From: Argopecten irradians | Taxonomy: Eukaryota; Mollusca; Bivalvia; Pectinida; Pectinidae | Assembly: GCF_041381155.1 (NCBI RefSeq) | Contig: NC_091135.1 | Span: 772,620-836,619 of the forward strand | DNA: 64,000 nt | Direction: 5' to 3' | Shown: positions 26,535 through 38,761 of the stretch, one piece after another | Numbering within the stretch: the first letter of the stretch is position 1 | Layout of the letters: every line of letters starts with the position of its first letter | The notes under the pieces: model-generated | The model's database searches: none | The model's input: the letters and a program-made list of their open reading frames with translations, nothing else | What the model was told of the DNA's origin: nothing | Translations under genes and position numbers: made by a program

Positions 26535-26977
26535 ATGATTGAACTACAACTCTCCTCAACCATTGCTGTGTTCTCATGTGACTGCCATGATGTTTTAGTT
26601 TCGCATATTTGCAATGTTAGTAAATTGTTAACCAAAATAGTTGACTAAACAATTGTCAAGTTATAACAATAATTACTGAAATGCGTATTCAAATACGGTA
26701 TATTAAAGTAAACACGGTTGATATTGTTACATCCAGAAATCAACAGAAAATTCCATTTCAAAGCATAATAACTACAATGTTGCTAAGACAATCATTGTGT
26801 GAATCTGTTTTCTGTATTTCATTATTGACAGCTTTACATTTCTGCTTATAACATTCATGCCTTCTAGAGTTAGTTCCCATTAAAATTCCATTGGGTTGAG
26901 GATTCTGTCTCCGAATTACCTCCCTTCCCATGTTATTATGGTATATTCTGTATGTAGCACCTGAAGACATTTACTTT
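26535..26977 (+). other. Probable 3' untranslated region of the aquaporin gene
   Basis: AT-rich DNA after the TAA stop. The best poly(A) signal is ATTAAA at 26702-26707. Short frames here are not conserved-looking. Confidence 0.4.
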
Positions 26978-28040
26978 GATGAATTATGTGATTACAAACT
27001 ACCTTGCTGTGATAAATTATTAAGTTAATTCAACAGGTTGTACTAGATATTAAACCCCACTAGTAGGACCCCAGAGAGGTCCCACTAGGAGGACACCAGA
27101 GAGGTCCCACTAGTAGGATACCAGAGAGGTCCCACTAGAAGGACTCCAGAGAGGTCCCACTAGTAGGATACCAGAGAGGTCCCACTAGTAGGATACCAGA
27201 GAGGTCCCACTAGTAGGATACCAGAGAGGTCCCACTAGTAGGACTCCAGAGAGGTCCCAATAGTAGGATACCAGAAAGGTCCCACTAGAAGGACCCCAGA
27301 GAGGTCTTACTAGAAGGACCCCAGAGAGAGGTCCCACTAGAAGGACCCCAGAGAGGTCCCACTAGAAGGACTCCAGAGAGGTCCCACTAGTAGGATGAAT
27401 TATGAATTATGTGATTACAAACTACCTTGCTGTGCTAAATTATTAAGTTAATTCAACAGGTTGTACTAGATATTAAACCCCACTAGTAGGACCCCAGAGA
27501 GGTCCCACTAGGAGGACACCAGAGAGGTCCCACTAGTAGGATACCAGAGAGGTCCCACTAGAAGGACTCCAGAGAGGTCCCACTAGTAGGATACCAGAGA
27601 GGTCCCACTACTAGAACACCAGAGAGGTCCCACTAGTAGGATACCAGAGAGGTCCCACTAGTAGGATACCAGAGAGGTCCCACTAGTAGGACTCCAGAGA
27701 GGTCCCACTAGTAGGATACCAGAAAGGTCCCACTAGAAGGACCCCAGAGAGGTCTCACTAGAAGGACCCCAGAGAGGTCCCACTAGAAGGACCCCAGAGA
27801 GGTCCCACTAGTAGGACCCCAGAGAGGTCCCACTAGTAGGACCCCAGAGAGGCCCCACTAGTAGAACCCCAGAGAGGCCCCACTAGAAGGACCCCAGAGA
27901 GGTCCCACTAGTAGGACCCCAGAGAGGCCCACTAGTAGGACCCCAGAGAGGTCCCACTAGTAGGACTTTAGAAAGGTCCCTCTAATTGGACCCCTGAGAG
28001 GTCCCACCAATAAGACCCCAGAGAGGTCCCTCTGTATCCT
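26978..28040. repeat. 25-bp minisatellite in two blocks with a duplicated flank
   Basis: The 25-bp unit is of the form CACTAGTAGGATACCAGAGA plus GGTCC. The first block runs from about 27056 to 27393 and the second from about 27478 to 28040. An ~80-bp unique leader (starting GATGAATTATG, ending GATATTAAACCCC) precedes both blocks, at 26978 and at 27394. The leader and block were therefore duplicated in tandem together. No gene is seen. Confidence 0.92.
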
Positions 28041-28251
28041 ACTTTGCGTGCTGTGATACTGAGTGATGTACCCTTACTTTTGAGCCACCATCGAGACGTC
28101 GAAACGTCCATCGTTCTGTACGTAACTTGGCTGTTACTTTATATATTTCCTAATAAAGACTCAGAAAAATACACTTCTTGATCAGTTGTAATTCGATTCG
28201 ATATGATATCCACGTCAATTGAGGTTTGAAGACTAAACTTATTTCGCTTAA

Positions 28252-28800
28252 AAGGACAATTCAGTAAGTGTAATTTTGTTACATAACTACGAAACAAAAT
28301 ATGATATAAATGTATTGTTCTACATTCCTTATGAAACATATAACAATAAATATTGGCAAATTTCAAGACGTTAAGTATTTTGATTGATACCGTTGAAATT
28401 CCAAATCGTTGATCAATACGATTAAGTAGGTATAACATGCTGTACCCATACCTGAGCCAAAGTCACGCACGTTAAACAAATGCAATAAATAACCACTGAG
28501 GAGTTAATGAAAGTATTTTTAGACAAGAACATTCATCTAATAAGGTAAACACACTACTGTAAGAGCGATATGAGTAGTTCTATACAAAACAAACCTTTAC
28601 TACATTGGCAAGGGCTAGGGTTCGGGCATACACGACATCCGACCAGTAAGCGAGTCTGAACATTTCACATACATTTCACTATAATGGGCTTTTCTGGCAT
28701 ATCACAGTAAAACCAACTAGATGTAATCTAATTTCTATAAGGACTGGTTTGTTTCCGAAATACGTGCAAATTTTAATGTACTCTTAGACTGAATTGTCCC
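28252..28800 (-). mobile_element. TTAA-flanked MITE, copy A
   Basis: A 549-bp element with ends of the form (A)RGGACAATTCAG in inverted orientation, flanked on both sides by TTAA (28248-28251 and 28801-28804). Its interior is the reverse complement of copy B at 29447-30008. A TTAA duplication is typical of piggyBac-class transposons. There is no transposase; the reading frame at 28139-28438 is chance. Confidence 0.75.
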
Positions 28801-28964
28801 TTAAAGGTAATCCATGGACGACTTCTCCATCAAACTATGTGTTACGTGTGTTTGTTGGTTGAGAAATGTATATTCTTGTTGTGTCTATCTTTAATTGTGA
28901 AACTCTTGTACATTTAATCTTGATATCTCTCTGGTGCATAAGTTGTCTCATAAACCAAACAGCT

Positions 28965-29300
28965 CCTACCACCTGGTTACATTATAATGACAACGGGCAA
29001 ACCAGTCCCAATCCTTTCTCCTGAGAGCTATGTGGAGTAAGAGCCTATTATTTTAGATTGTTGTGTGCCTTGATCAGGAAACAAAATTTTGTTAGGCAAT
29101 AGCCTTCCTCACAGGAATGGCCTTACCTAAGACATGAAGCATTGTTACGGGTGACGTCTAAAAACCAAAAGTAATTTAGAAAGATACAACAGAAATGTCT
29201 TAAATTTAGTCGTCTTTCATGATCATTGGATGAAGAAAATTTTCCTCATACCTACAGAAAATATTGAAACATTTTTCACATTAAATGCAAAAGCTGGTTT
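28965..29300. repeat. Eroded interspersed repeat, second copy
   Basis: Shares ordered words with 23030-23345 (CACCTGGTTACATTATAATG, later AAATTTAGTCGTCTTTC). It is too worn to define ends. Confidence 0.4.
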
Positions 29301-29446
29301 CATCTTTTCCAAAATGCATCATAAACATAAAACAATAAGTTCTATAGTGTAAATTATTAATCCCTACCCAAGTCAGCATATTAACTTATCGTTACATATA
29401 CATAGAAGTGTTGAATTCAGTTCTACATAGTATTTATGTTGCTTAA

Positions 29447-30008
29447 AGGGACAATTTAGTCTAAGAGAACATTAAAATTTGTACATATATCGGAAAAACC
29501 AAGTTCTAATAGAAGTTAGATCAGTCGGTTTTACTTTGATATGCCAGAAAAGCCCATGTTGGTGAAATGCGTGTGAAATGTTCAACTTGCTCGCTGTCCG
29601 CCATTACACATTGTGGTCGAACATCTTGTATGCCGAACCCTGTCCCTTGCTCGTAAAGTAATGCAACTTTTGTCTAGAATCGTTCAAATCGCTCTGACAG
29701 TAGAAGAGTGTTTTCTTTATTTGGTGAATTGCCATGCCTAAAAATCATTTTATCACCTCCTCAGTGGTAATGTAGTTCATTTATTTAACGTGCTTGACTT
29801 TTGCTCGGGCATGGGTACAGCGTACATATTGTACCTGCTTAATCGTATTGATCAACGATTTGTAATTACAACGCTATCAATTAAAATACTAATCAATGAC
29901 GTGGAATTTGTTAATATTTTATGTTTTATGTTTCATAAGAAATGTAGAACAATACATTTATGCCATATTTTACTTATGTAAAAGAATTAGCCTGAGTGAA
30001 TTGTCCCT
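29447..30008 (+). mobile_element. TTAA-flanked MITE, copy B
   Basis: A 562-bp element starting AGGGACAATTTAG and ending GTGAATTGTCCCT, with TTAA at 29443-29446 and 30009-30012. It is in the opposite orientation to copy A, so the two copies and the 640 bp between them form a large inverted repeat. Confidence 0.75.
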
Positions 30009-30012
30009 TTAA

Positions 30013-30430
30013 CAGATTTTCGGTACACTAACTGAAAAGCCATAATGCAATCACGTCGAAACCTTATATCTATATTAAATAATATAATGTAAACGTGTAT
30101 ATAGTTCGACCCTGTATCATGGCAGGCTTCCCATTAACTTTCTCCCATACCTGACAGGGTTATCCCGCGGTTGCTAGGGGAAAAGATAACTCTATAGTAT
30201 AGTATAGTATAGTAGTTTTCCAGTACAGGAACACATTACGTTCCTCTACACTGGACTCAAATTAATGATAACCGGGGTAGGGAAAAGACAGCTCACACGC
30301 GCTTGACAATGACGTCATCGATACCTACCGAGATATTTGTCGAAGACGCCTTTAATTGTCAACCCTATAAAAATAATACCTAATTTGATTTTTTTTTAAA
30401 TATTGGAGAAAAATAATTTTATATGGCTTT
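30013..30430. other. Intergenic with a TATAG microsatellite
   Basis: Contains about four TATAG pentamers at 30193-30214. No gene is seen. Confidence 0.5.
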
Positions 30431-30560
30431 GGGTCTGTCAAGTGGACAGGGATATCTCAACCCTCGTGAAAGATTCTGGCCGCCAACCCTCGTCAAGCCT
30501 CGAGTTGACGAGCCAAGATCTTTCACTCGGTTGAGATATCCCTGTCCACTTGACAGACCC
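30431..30560. repeat. 130-bp near-perfect hairpin
   Basis: Positions 30431-30462 and 30529-30560 are exact 32-bp inverted complements (outer word GGGTCTGTCAAGTGGACAGG). Pairing continues inward with a few mismatches (GTGAAAGAT near both arms). An inner stem TCGTCAA/TTGACGA closes the loop. It is a solo foldback, either a tiny MITE or the template of a structured RNA. Confidence 0.9.
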
Positions 30561-31213
30561 ATGTAGGAATCTATTAGTCTCAACATGATCTCCGGTTGTG
30601 TAAGATGTCACTGTTAGACTTGCCGTACGGTATGTACACCGTTTATTTACCAATACTTGTCTATCTACAGTCAGTAAACAAAATTTATTTGATTTTCGAA
30701 AAAAAAGTTCTGCGATGTGACTTACGGATTTCTATCCTGTTTATGGCAAACTATTTGTTTTCTTCCAATGTTTAACCTTTCAATATGAAAATACAGCAGC
30801 CTCAAAAAATATAGAAACATTTACAAATTTCACTCATGATTTCGCCGTGGTTGTTAAAGGCACACTATACGTAACGTTTCAGTTTTTTGTAATCACAAAC
30901 ATACACAATGGTCGAACATTGTACCAATTACCTAAAATAAAGATGATAGACGTATATTTTAACATAGTCCGTGCAGATAAATCGTCTTGTAAATATACCC
31001 GCCATCTTCAAACAGTCGCCATTGCATAACCGACAATTACCGAAGCGTTATTACATGTATATTAGGTCTAGATACATTTACACGTTGATGCAGTATGCAA
31101 TCCACCTGTTTAAAAGTAAGTTTACTAAAAGACATCCAGTTGGTAATTCCGTTTATCGACTATTTAAAACTGATTTGTAGGTATGTGCCGAAATTTTTTA
31201 ATAATTGATCATA
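30561..31213. other. Intergenic, no gene seen
   Basis: Two overlapping short frames (30847-31180) have no recognisable domain and no codon pattern I would trust. Confidence 0.5.
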
Positions 31214-31381
31214 GCTGTATTAATTAGATTAGTCAGTCAAAGCTGTATTAATTAAATTAGTCAGTCAAAGCTGTATTAATTAAATTAGTCAGTCAAAGCT
31301 GTATTAATTAAATTAGTCAGTCAAAGCTGTATTAATTAAATTAGTCAGTCAAAGCTGTATTAATTAAATTAGTCAGTCAAA
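31214..31381. repeat. 28-bp tandem repeat, six copies
   Basis: Units of the form AGCTGTATTAATTAAATTAG plus TCAGTCAA. The first copy differs at one base (GATTAG) and the others are identical. Confidence 0.95.
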
Positions 31382-31491
31382 TCAGGTATCACGATAATAT
31401 ACAAACATATACACATGAGTAAGCCTATGTTGTATATATGTACTTACATTTGTATATCTCTCTATATATGTATGTGCATTTTAGATATTTG

Positions 31492-32480
31492 TGTGACGTT
31501 TACCGGGTCCGATCCAGTCACAATTAACTGATGATCTATAGTGTCTATATTATGTACTGTTCCTATCAAATTACTCAGTGCAAATATATAAAAATAATAC
31601 ACAGCTGACCTAGCTGTGATTCTATATATCTCTAAATATTATGATTAACAATATCAATACTACTGATCACTCAGTGCCTCTGAGTGATCATGATAACTTA
31701 ACTTCAAAATATACAAACAGCATAAATCGATTAGCAACAAATACTGAGTGATCTATAAGCCTATGCGAGTAGTCTCCCCTACCTTGGGTGATTCGATAAT
31801 CCCTACTCGCACATATATAATCAGGCTACGATAAAATCAATGTAATATTATCTATAAGAACCTTTCCCTAAGGCTTAACACTACCGAGCTACCGAGTACT
31901 CAAAATCACTGTGCACTCACAGTACTCACTGCTACTGAGCACTCACGTTTACCGAGTACTCTCAGAGCAATCACTCCAGCAATGATTCACACACAATCAT
32001 TACATATTACAGAGTACTATAATCACTAGTACTCTCAATGATTCGCGTAAACGCAATCATTCAATGAGCAATCCCAAGGCTCAGTTTACAACTTACTCTC
32101 CAGAGTATATAACGCGGAGGAGGAAAGCCTTATTCAGGCACGTCAATCTCCGATCTCAACTCTACCGTAAGTTATTATCAACTGACGTATATAGGCAAGC
32201 CTTGTTCAGGCACATCTATATTTACCTTGTATTAACCACTTAGGTGTTTTCGCTTCAGCAGCTCGTCCAACAATAAGAAAAACTTTCGCTGAAACCGCGG
32301 CTTTATATACTGCCGGGCAACGACATTAGCGCCCTCTATTTACAATAATCCTAGGCCCTAGAACGCTTAACTTACATATAGCTTAACATTACAAGCATCT
32401 ACTCGACGGCGAGACTAACAGACAAAATAAAGCGGACAGCGATTCCGGATAGCATGGTAATACAACCGTATTTCATCACA
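31492..32480 (-). repeat. 3' LTR of element II
   Basis: A 989-bp copy of 38762-39778. The sequence just inside it (minus strand ...CTCGGAGGCGTGCGTAG) is only weakly purine-rich, so the polypurine tract is not canonical. Confidence 0.9.
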
Positions 32481-32610
32481 CTACGCACGCCTCCGAGCAA
32501 CACGTGTCCTCACGTGCCATTACAGATAACTATAAGATACAAAATAGATTAAAGATAAAGGATTTATTGGTGGTTTCTGACAAAGAAAACGATCAATTTG
32601 TCGCGGGTAA

Positions 32611-33354
32611 TCAGTAGGACCTATCCAGTGCCTCTGCCCCGAAGAATTCGCAGTACTCCACCAGCTCGACATCTCGGCCGTTGTCCGAGTATCTGGTGGT
32701 CTTCGTAACAGTTTTTCTGTTCACAGGCTGCTGTTGTAGCTCTGGTTCATAGGGATCAGTCTGTGTTGATGCATCCGCTCTTTTAAAATCGGTCTGTGTA
32801 GGGATGAAACTACGTAGCTTCTTCGAAACAACTGGCAGCGGAACCATATTGATCGGATCCTTAGGGTCCACCCTTCTCTTTGGTGCCATGACAGGAATCG
32901 GCCTCGTAGGTTTTCTGATTGCACGTCCTGCCAAGAGGCAGTCATCCTCGGAGGATGAATCATCATGCACAACGGATGAATCTGAAACTTCCCCGAGAAG
33001 ATCACCAGGGTCTTGTCCCTTCCAGCTTTCTACGTCGGTCTCTGGTGAGTGAGCTTTGCTAAGTGCGCCTGAAGTAGAAGGTTGAGCCTTCGGAGAGTTC
33101 TTAGAAGATAATGCAGTATTCAGACTCTTTCCAGCAGCTTTCGGAACATCGCCTGTCGCATCATGGCGCTTCTGGTGCCTGGTCATATTAGTAGGTCTAA
33201 AAATTTTGTAACTGCACTTGGGACATGACAAGGTCTTTTTCTCCATAGTTTCAATTCCACATTTCAGAATATGTTCTTTCATATCGTCGATGTTTGCCGT
33301 CCTAAATGTACACATGGGGCATTTCTTTACCGGGGTTGTCTTGGTTTTCGCCAT
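32611..33354 (-). CDS. C2H2 zinc-finger protein in the env position of element II
   Basis: An intact 247-residue frame between pol and the 3' LTR. The first finger is C12, C15, H28, C32 (a CCHC variant) and the second is C44, C47, H60, H64 (classic C-x2-C-x12-H-x3-H). The rest is low-complexity, with an acidic serine stretch (DDSSSEDD), basic patches and a C-terminal segment that could bind a partner. I start at the ATG at 33354 because a strong acceptor (CTCTTTCTTGTTACAG, minus strand) ends nine bases before it; the in-frame ATG at 33372 would be removed by that splice. There is no signal peptide or transmembrane segment, so it is not an envelope protein. It could bind nucleic acid and control the element or its host site, but that is inference. 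A captured host finger gene is possible. Confidence 0.75.
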   Translation of the reverse strand: MAKTKTTPVKKCPMCTFRTANIDDMKEHILKCGIETMEKKTLSCPKCSYKIFRPTNMTRHQKRHDATGDVPKAAGKSLNTALSSKNSPKAQPSTSGALSKAHSPETDVESWKGQDPGDLLGEVSDSSVVHDDSSSEDDCLLAGRAIRKPTRPIPVMAPKRRVDPKDPINMVPLPVVSKKLRSFIPTQTDFKRADASTQTDPYEPELQQQPVNRKTVTKTTRYSDNGRDVELVEYCEFFGAEALDRSY

Positions 33355-33363
33355 CTCGGATAT

Positions 33364-33385
33364 CTGTAACAAGAAAGAGCAATCA
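33364..33385 (-). promoter_or_regulatory. Predicted splice acceptor for the zinc-finger mRNA
   Basis: The minus strand reads TGCTCTTTCTTGTTACAG just before the ORF. A matching donor (ACAAG|GTAAAT, GT at 39523-39522) lies in the 5' LTR, about 75 bp downstream of a TATA box. A spliced subgenomic mRNA, as retroviruses use for env, would fit. Confidence 0.45.
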
Positions 33386-33407
33386 GTTACTTAACAGCAT
33401 TAACATT

Positions 33408-36400
33408 TTAATAACGCGAAGTATAATCAGAATGCCACTTTGGTTTATGTCGCGTTCGCCTTGGGATTGCCCTGTCAGATTCACACTCATTCTCAACACA
33501 TACGAGCTTCTTTTCTGATTCACTGACAATTTCTTGCTCTTCACTCTCAGGCAAACTAGATTCAAAACATGACTCATCAACTTGAACTTGTACATCCTTA
33601 CGCTCAAAAGCTTCTGCTTTACTCTCACCACGCAATACCTGAGGATGTTTCAATCTCTCTATCAGCATGGATTACTTTAAGTTTCCCCTTGTACCCACAT
33701 GAGACTCTGTAAGTCACATCTGTCAATCTAGCAAGTACCCTGAATGGTCCTCGCCAACGACTTGCTAACTTGTGCGTGGTGCCAGCTGGAATATTCGGGA
33801 AAAAGACATACACAAAATCACCGGACTCAAATTTGGTCCAAGACAGCTTCTGGTCATGATAACGCTTCTGTCGGAGCATCGCACCTTTTGAGTGTTTCCT
33901 GACTAACTCATGTGCAATTTCCATTTTCTCTTTCAATTGCCAAGCCCACTGATTCTGGGGAATCGCTCTAATGTTCCTAGGCATTTCATACTGTATGTCT
34001 AATGGAGTACTCGTTTCCCTTCCTAGCATCATGGCGTTCGGAGAGCTTCCTGTCGTCTCATGCTCTGTGGAGCGATAGGCCATCATCACATATGGTAGGT
34101 GTTCGTCCCAATCCGTTTGATGGGTATCCACAAACGCCCTCAGCATGGTTACGAGGGTTTTGTTGAATCTTTCAACCATGCCATCTGATTTTGGATGGTA
34201 GGGAGTGGTATGCGTCTTGTTGATCTGTAGCAATTTACACATCTCCCGGAACAACGCGCTCTCAAACTGAGATCCTTGATCTGAGTGAATGGCATAAGGA
34301 ACACCAAACCTAGCAATCACTTCTTCAACGAGAATCCTGGCCACTGTCTGGGCTTCCATGTTCGGCATTGCGAAGCTTTCCGTCCACTTTGTGTAGTAGT
34401 CTGATACAACTAGTGTATGCCGATTACCCTGTTGTGTGAGGGGGAGTTCACACAAGATATCGATTGCAATTCTTTCCATGGGGAACCCTGACTCCACCAT
34501 TTGCATAGGAGCTCGTTTAGGTTTACTTGGATTCTTTCTTTTACTGCACTGTGGGCATTCTATTACGTATTGTATACGTCTGCCTGTAATCCTGGCCAAT
34601 AGAAACTCTGTCGGATTTTTGCCAAAGTCTTCATTATTCCCAGGTGTCCCGAACTCCGATTGTCATGACTGTGAGTCAGCACGGTTCGTCTTTCCGGTGC
34701 AGGTACAATTGCCTGTAGATTTGCCTCTGAATGGGGATTTTTCCGATACAACATGTCATCATGTATCACCAGGGATTCAAACTGTGCCCATAGTGTTTTC
34801 ACCACTATGCTCCGGTCACCAATTTCTTTGTACGGAGGTTTTTTTTTCCTCCCTTCACCCATTCAACCACTACTGCAATATCAGCATCATCTTCCTGCTT
34901 CTGCTGAAGAGATGGCTTCATTTCAATTTTGTGATCTTTTGAATCCACCATTGCTACGGGATTGCAGGCCTCAGCATTTGCAGTTGTCTCTGATTTGTTC
35001 TCCCACATGGGGTCAAACCCGCATTGTCGACATGGTATCCGACTCAATGCATCGGCATTTCGGTGTTGAGTTCCCGGCCTGTGTTTGATGTCCATGTTGT
35101 AGGAACTCAGAACTTGTAGCCATCGGGCCATTTGCCCTTCTGGTGTCTTAAAATTGAGCAGCCAGCGCAGAGAACTGTGATCTGTTCTCACTGTAAACTT
35201 CCTACCGTATAGGTAGTGTTTAAAATATTTCACGAAGTGTACTACTGCCAACAACTCTTTTCTTGTTACACAGTAACTTCGTTCCGCTTTGGTCAGCGTA
35301 CGACCTGCATAAGCAACTGGTCTCTCATTTCCATCAATGTTATGTGAAAGAACTGCACCGATAGATTTGTCGCTCGCATCGGTGTCCAAGATGAAAGGCT
35401 GCTTAAAATCTGGATGAGCCAGTATGGGGGCATTAATCAAATGATTCTTCAGGGTAGTGAATGCCTCCTGACAGGCTTCAGTCCATTCAAATGCCCTGCC
35501 CTTCTCAGTCAGTCTGTGTAGACAGCTCGCAATCTGTGAGAAGTTTCTGACAAATCTTCTATAATATCCGCAAAAACCCAAAAATTATCTCACTTACTTG
35601 GTATTCTTTGGAATGGGCCACTGCTCTACAATTTTCAATTTTTCATCATCAGTGGCTATACCTTTCTCAGATATCACGTGTCCAAGGTAGACTACCTCCT
35701 TTCCAAATAGTTGGCATTTCCGGCTCTTTAATTTCAGCCCTGCAAAAGAGAGTCTATCAAACACAGTTTGTAGATTTAGTAGCATATCATCAAAATCTGT
35801 TCCTACCACAATCACATCATCCAAATAGATGAGGCAGATCTGCCATTGAAGTCCGGCCAACACAGTCTCCATTAACCGTTCGAATGTAGCTGGGGCAGAC
35901 GTCAATCCGAATGGCATCACCTGGAATTCATATAATCCAGTTCGAGTCGAGAAGGCAGTTTTAGGACGATCTTCGCTTTCCAGTTCAAATTGCCAGTATC
36001 CTGCTTTGAGGTCGAGTGTAGAAAACCATGTACACCCTGACAAGTGATCCAGTGCCTCATCAATGCGTGGCAATGGATATGCATCATGCACGCTCACAGC
36101 ATTGAGTTGCCTGTAATCAACGCAAAGTCTGAGACTTCCGTCCTTCTTGCGTACCAGAACAATACCAGAAGACCATGGGCTAGTAGACTTCTGGATTACT
36201 CCTCGATCGAGCATATCCTTAACTTGTCTATCTACTTCTGAACTCAGATGTGCTGGTACTCTTCTGAGAGGTTGTTTGATGGGTCGAGCATCACCTGTTT
36301 CTATCTTGTGTTTTATGACTGTCGTCCGTCCAAGATCACTTTCGGATGCTGCAAACAGTTTACTATATTTCAATAGTAAAGCCTTGACCCTGTTGCTCTG

Positions 36401-37342
36401 TTCTGAAGTCAGATGTTCTTTTGATCTCTCTAATAGTTGATCCAAATCTTCTCTGAGTTTTCCTGTTGGTGCATCACTAGAGGATTGCACTGTCTCCATC
36501 ACACTCGATACAGGACTAGCATGAGCAACATTGGTTCCTGGGTAAATGGTTTGTGGATCCTCCTGCAGGTTCATGAGCCTCACTGGAACAGTAGTCTCGC
36601 TACTCACCAAGGATCGGGCTACCAGAGCTTTATCATTCTTCAGAAAGGAGTTGGTACCTTCTATAATAAGTGATTCTTCCTTCATCTGTTTACCCACAGG
36701 AAAATTAACTTGTCCAGTAATGATCATTTCGCTCTTACCAGGAATGGTTATCTTCTCAGTAGCGACAACTCGAAAACATCCAAGTGTTCCCTCGTACTTT
36801 GTGTCAACAGGCATATCGTCTAGAACAAGCGATCCACGCTTCAGATCAATCAGACCATTTCTTGATCTCAAGAAGTCAAGGCCAAGGATTCCTTCATTAC
36901 TTATTTGTGCAACTACTGCCTCAAAGTAAACATCCCTGCAGCCTTCAGGTTTTATCATAAAACCTCCCTGACCAAGGACTTTGAGTTCACTTCCATTAGC
37001 TGCCAAGAGATCCTTTTTAACTTCTCTCAGTTTTGGTCTCCGCTCTTGTGGAATTCTCTCATACACTTCTTGTGACAAGATTGTCACAGTAGCTCCAGTA
37101 TCGACCAACAGCTTCACATTGGTATGCTGAACTTCTGTATTGATATACAGTCCAGCCTCCTGAGCTGCATAGGATACTCCAATTCCGGCTGATTGTTTAC
37201 TCCTGCGCCTTCTTGTTCTAGTCCTGACTAGCTCCATTTGATTTCTTATCCGATTTCTTTTTGAGCTGAGGACAATTCCTACGAAAATGTCCTGTTTCAT
37301 GACACTTAAAACAGCGTCGCTCAAAGTTCGAATCCTTCCCAC
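33408..37342 (-). pseudogene. pol of element II (protease, RT, RNase H, integrase), broken
   Basis: Pol copies the element RNA to DNA and inserts it. The first segment (37342-35594) has the protease site LLVDTGAT and the RT core with LIYLDDVIVVG. The next (35581-34805) has RNase H (FILDTDASDKS, VRTDHSSLRWL). The 34862-34563 segment has the integrase zinc region (HSHDNRSSGHLG). The 34599-33625 segment has CPQC, the catalytic D, D and E with exactly 35 residues between the second D and E, and the GPF module. Breaks: two in-frame TAA codons nine bases apart near 35585-35595; a frameshift at a run of nine T at 34839-34847; another near 34565-34580; and one near 33655 at a GA-rich spot, after which the tail runs to 33408. 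Relative to gag, pol lies in the +1 frame and overlaps it by 125 bp. No functional polyprotein can come from this copy. Confidence 0.9.
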
Positions 37343-38661
37343 CTTGTTTTTGCTGATCGGGCTTATACTGATTTTTCACTCCCGATTGTAACTGGCTGAT
37401 ATCTCCTTGCATCTTTTCTAACTTCTGTTGGATGCAACTCAACATGGATTCCATCCCAGACTTCTCAGTCTCTACTGGATGTTTGACATCAGTACTCTCA
37501 GTACTTGTATTCCTCAAATAGGCATGACCATCATTTCCATGTTTCTCTGCTTTCTTATAAGCCTCCAACTCAACCGCCAGATGAATCGCATCTGTAAGGT
37601 TATCAGGTCTCGCTTGTTTAATGCGAATACGCATATCCGAATCAGCTAGTGACTCTAGAAACTGTTGCTTGGCCAAAGTTTCTCTCACTCCACCTTCAAC
37701 AGTTGGATAGGTTAAATTAACTAACCTACAAATAGCTTGACCCAGCTCTGGAAGTGCTTCATTTGCCCTCTGCCTCCTTTCCAACAACTGTACTCGATAA
37801 AGTTCAGTTTGATTTGGTGGGGCAAATCTTTGCTCGAGAGCTCTCACTAATGAGAAATAGTGATCTTGCTTCCTGGTAGGTAAATCACCAAGTATACCCT
37901 GAGCTTGTCCTCTCAAACTCACAGCAAGATATAGTCCCATCTCATACTCTGACCAGCGATTAATTCGAGCACATGTCTCAAAATGAGACAAATAATCCCT
38001 CCATGGTGTTGTGCCATCATATGTAGAGGCTTTTACTGACACATGCTTTACATTGGGTTTCCTACTCAATGATTGGTCCTCATAATCACTATCATCCAAA
38101 TCAGCGATCGACTTTGGATTTGTTCTCCTCCGCTGAGGGGAATAATAGCTCGATACATCTTCTTTCTCGATAAATCGAGCTGTACCTCTTTGATTTCTGT
38201 CTCGATAAGTGATATTGTCTGCTCTATCATCATCAAATTGCGAGAAATGAGTGTTCTCCATGAATCTCACCTTAGGAGTGCTCTCCCCTTTACTTCGGAC
38301 TCCAAAATTTCCTTCGTGTGATGATTTCTTCAGTCTTTGCTGACTAGCAGACTCTCGCAGGCTCTGATTCTGAACATCTAGCTGGCGTAACCTGCATTTT
38401 CTCTATCTCCCTCTCAATCTCATGAGATGAAATATCTTCAGGCGTGCTCATACTGCTATATAAATCAGCAATATCTGCCTTTACCTCAGAAGTTCTGCCA
38501 TCTGCATACATAGATGTTATACCAAAATCTCTATAATGACTGCTCCCCTTCGATATCTGTAGTTTTGGTGTAGAGTGAAATCCCTGTCCACTATCCTCAC
38601 CACAATCCATCTCAGAATTTCTTAACTGAGTGCGAGATGTCTCATCAGAAATCTTATTCAC
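37218..38661 (-). pseudogene. gag of element II, broken by a frameshift
   Basis: The amino-terminal piece (38661-38344) and the main piece (38270-37218, 350 codons) are in different frames. The frame change maps near 38390-38400, within a Gln- and Leu-rich helical stretch. The main piece has a capsid-like region (from about WRDYLSHFE) and ends with a CCHC knuckle (CFKCHETGHFRRNC) and a lysine-rich tail. Its general plan resembles gag of element I, but the sequences are clearly different. Confidence 0.85.
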
Positions 38662-38741
38662 AACAACATAACAGTTAAATCTAAAATCAGATGTTATTCA
38701 AAACTGAGTAATCGAACAGCACAAAAATATTGACAAGATCA

Positions 38742-38756
38742 CCACCGCTGCCACCA
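38742..38756 (-). other. Primer-binding site of element II (tRNA-Leu type)
   Basis: The minus strand reads TGGTGGCAGCGGTGG five bases inside the 5' LTR. It is the same 15-mer as in element I and complementary to the tRNA-Leu (AAG/TAG type) 3' end. Confidence 0.85.
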
Positions 38757-38761
38757 AATTA

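Noticed and set aside
35582..35640. A 46-bp GT...AG intron in pol of element II that would remove the two stops
   Set aside because: Removing it would delete a conserved RT segment (FLGFCGYYRR type), and the length is below typical intron sizes. Two point mutations are simpler.
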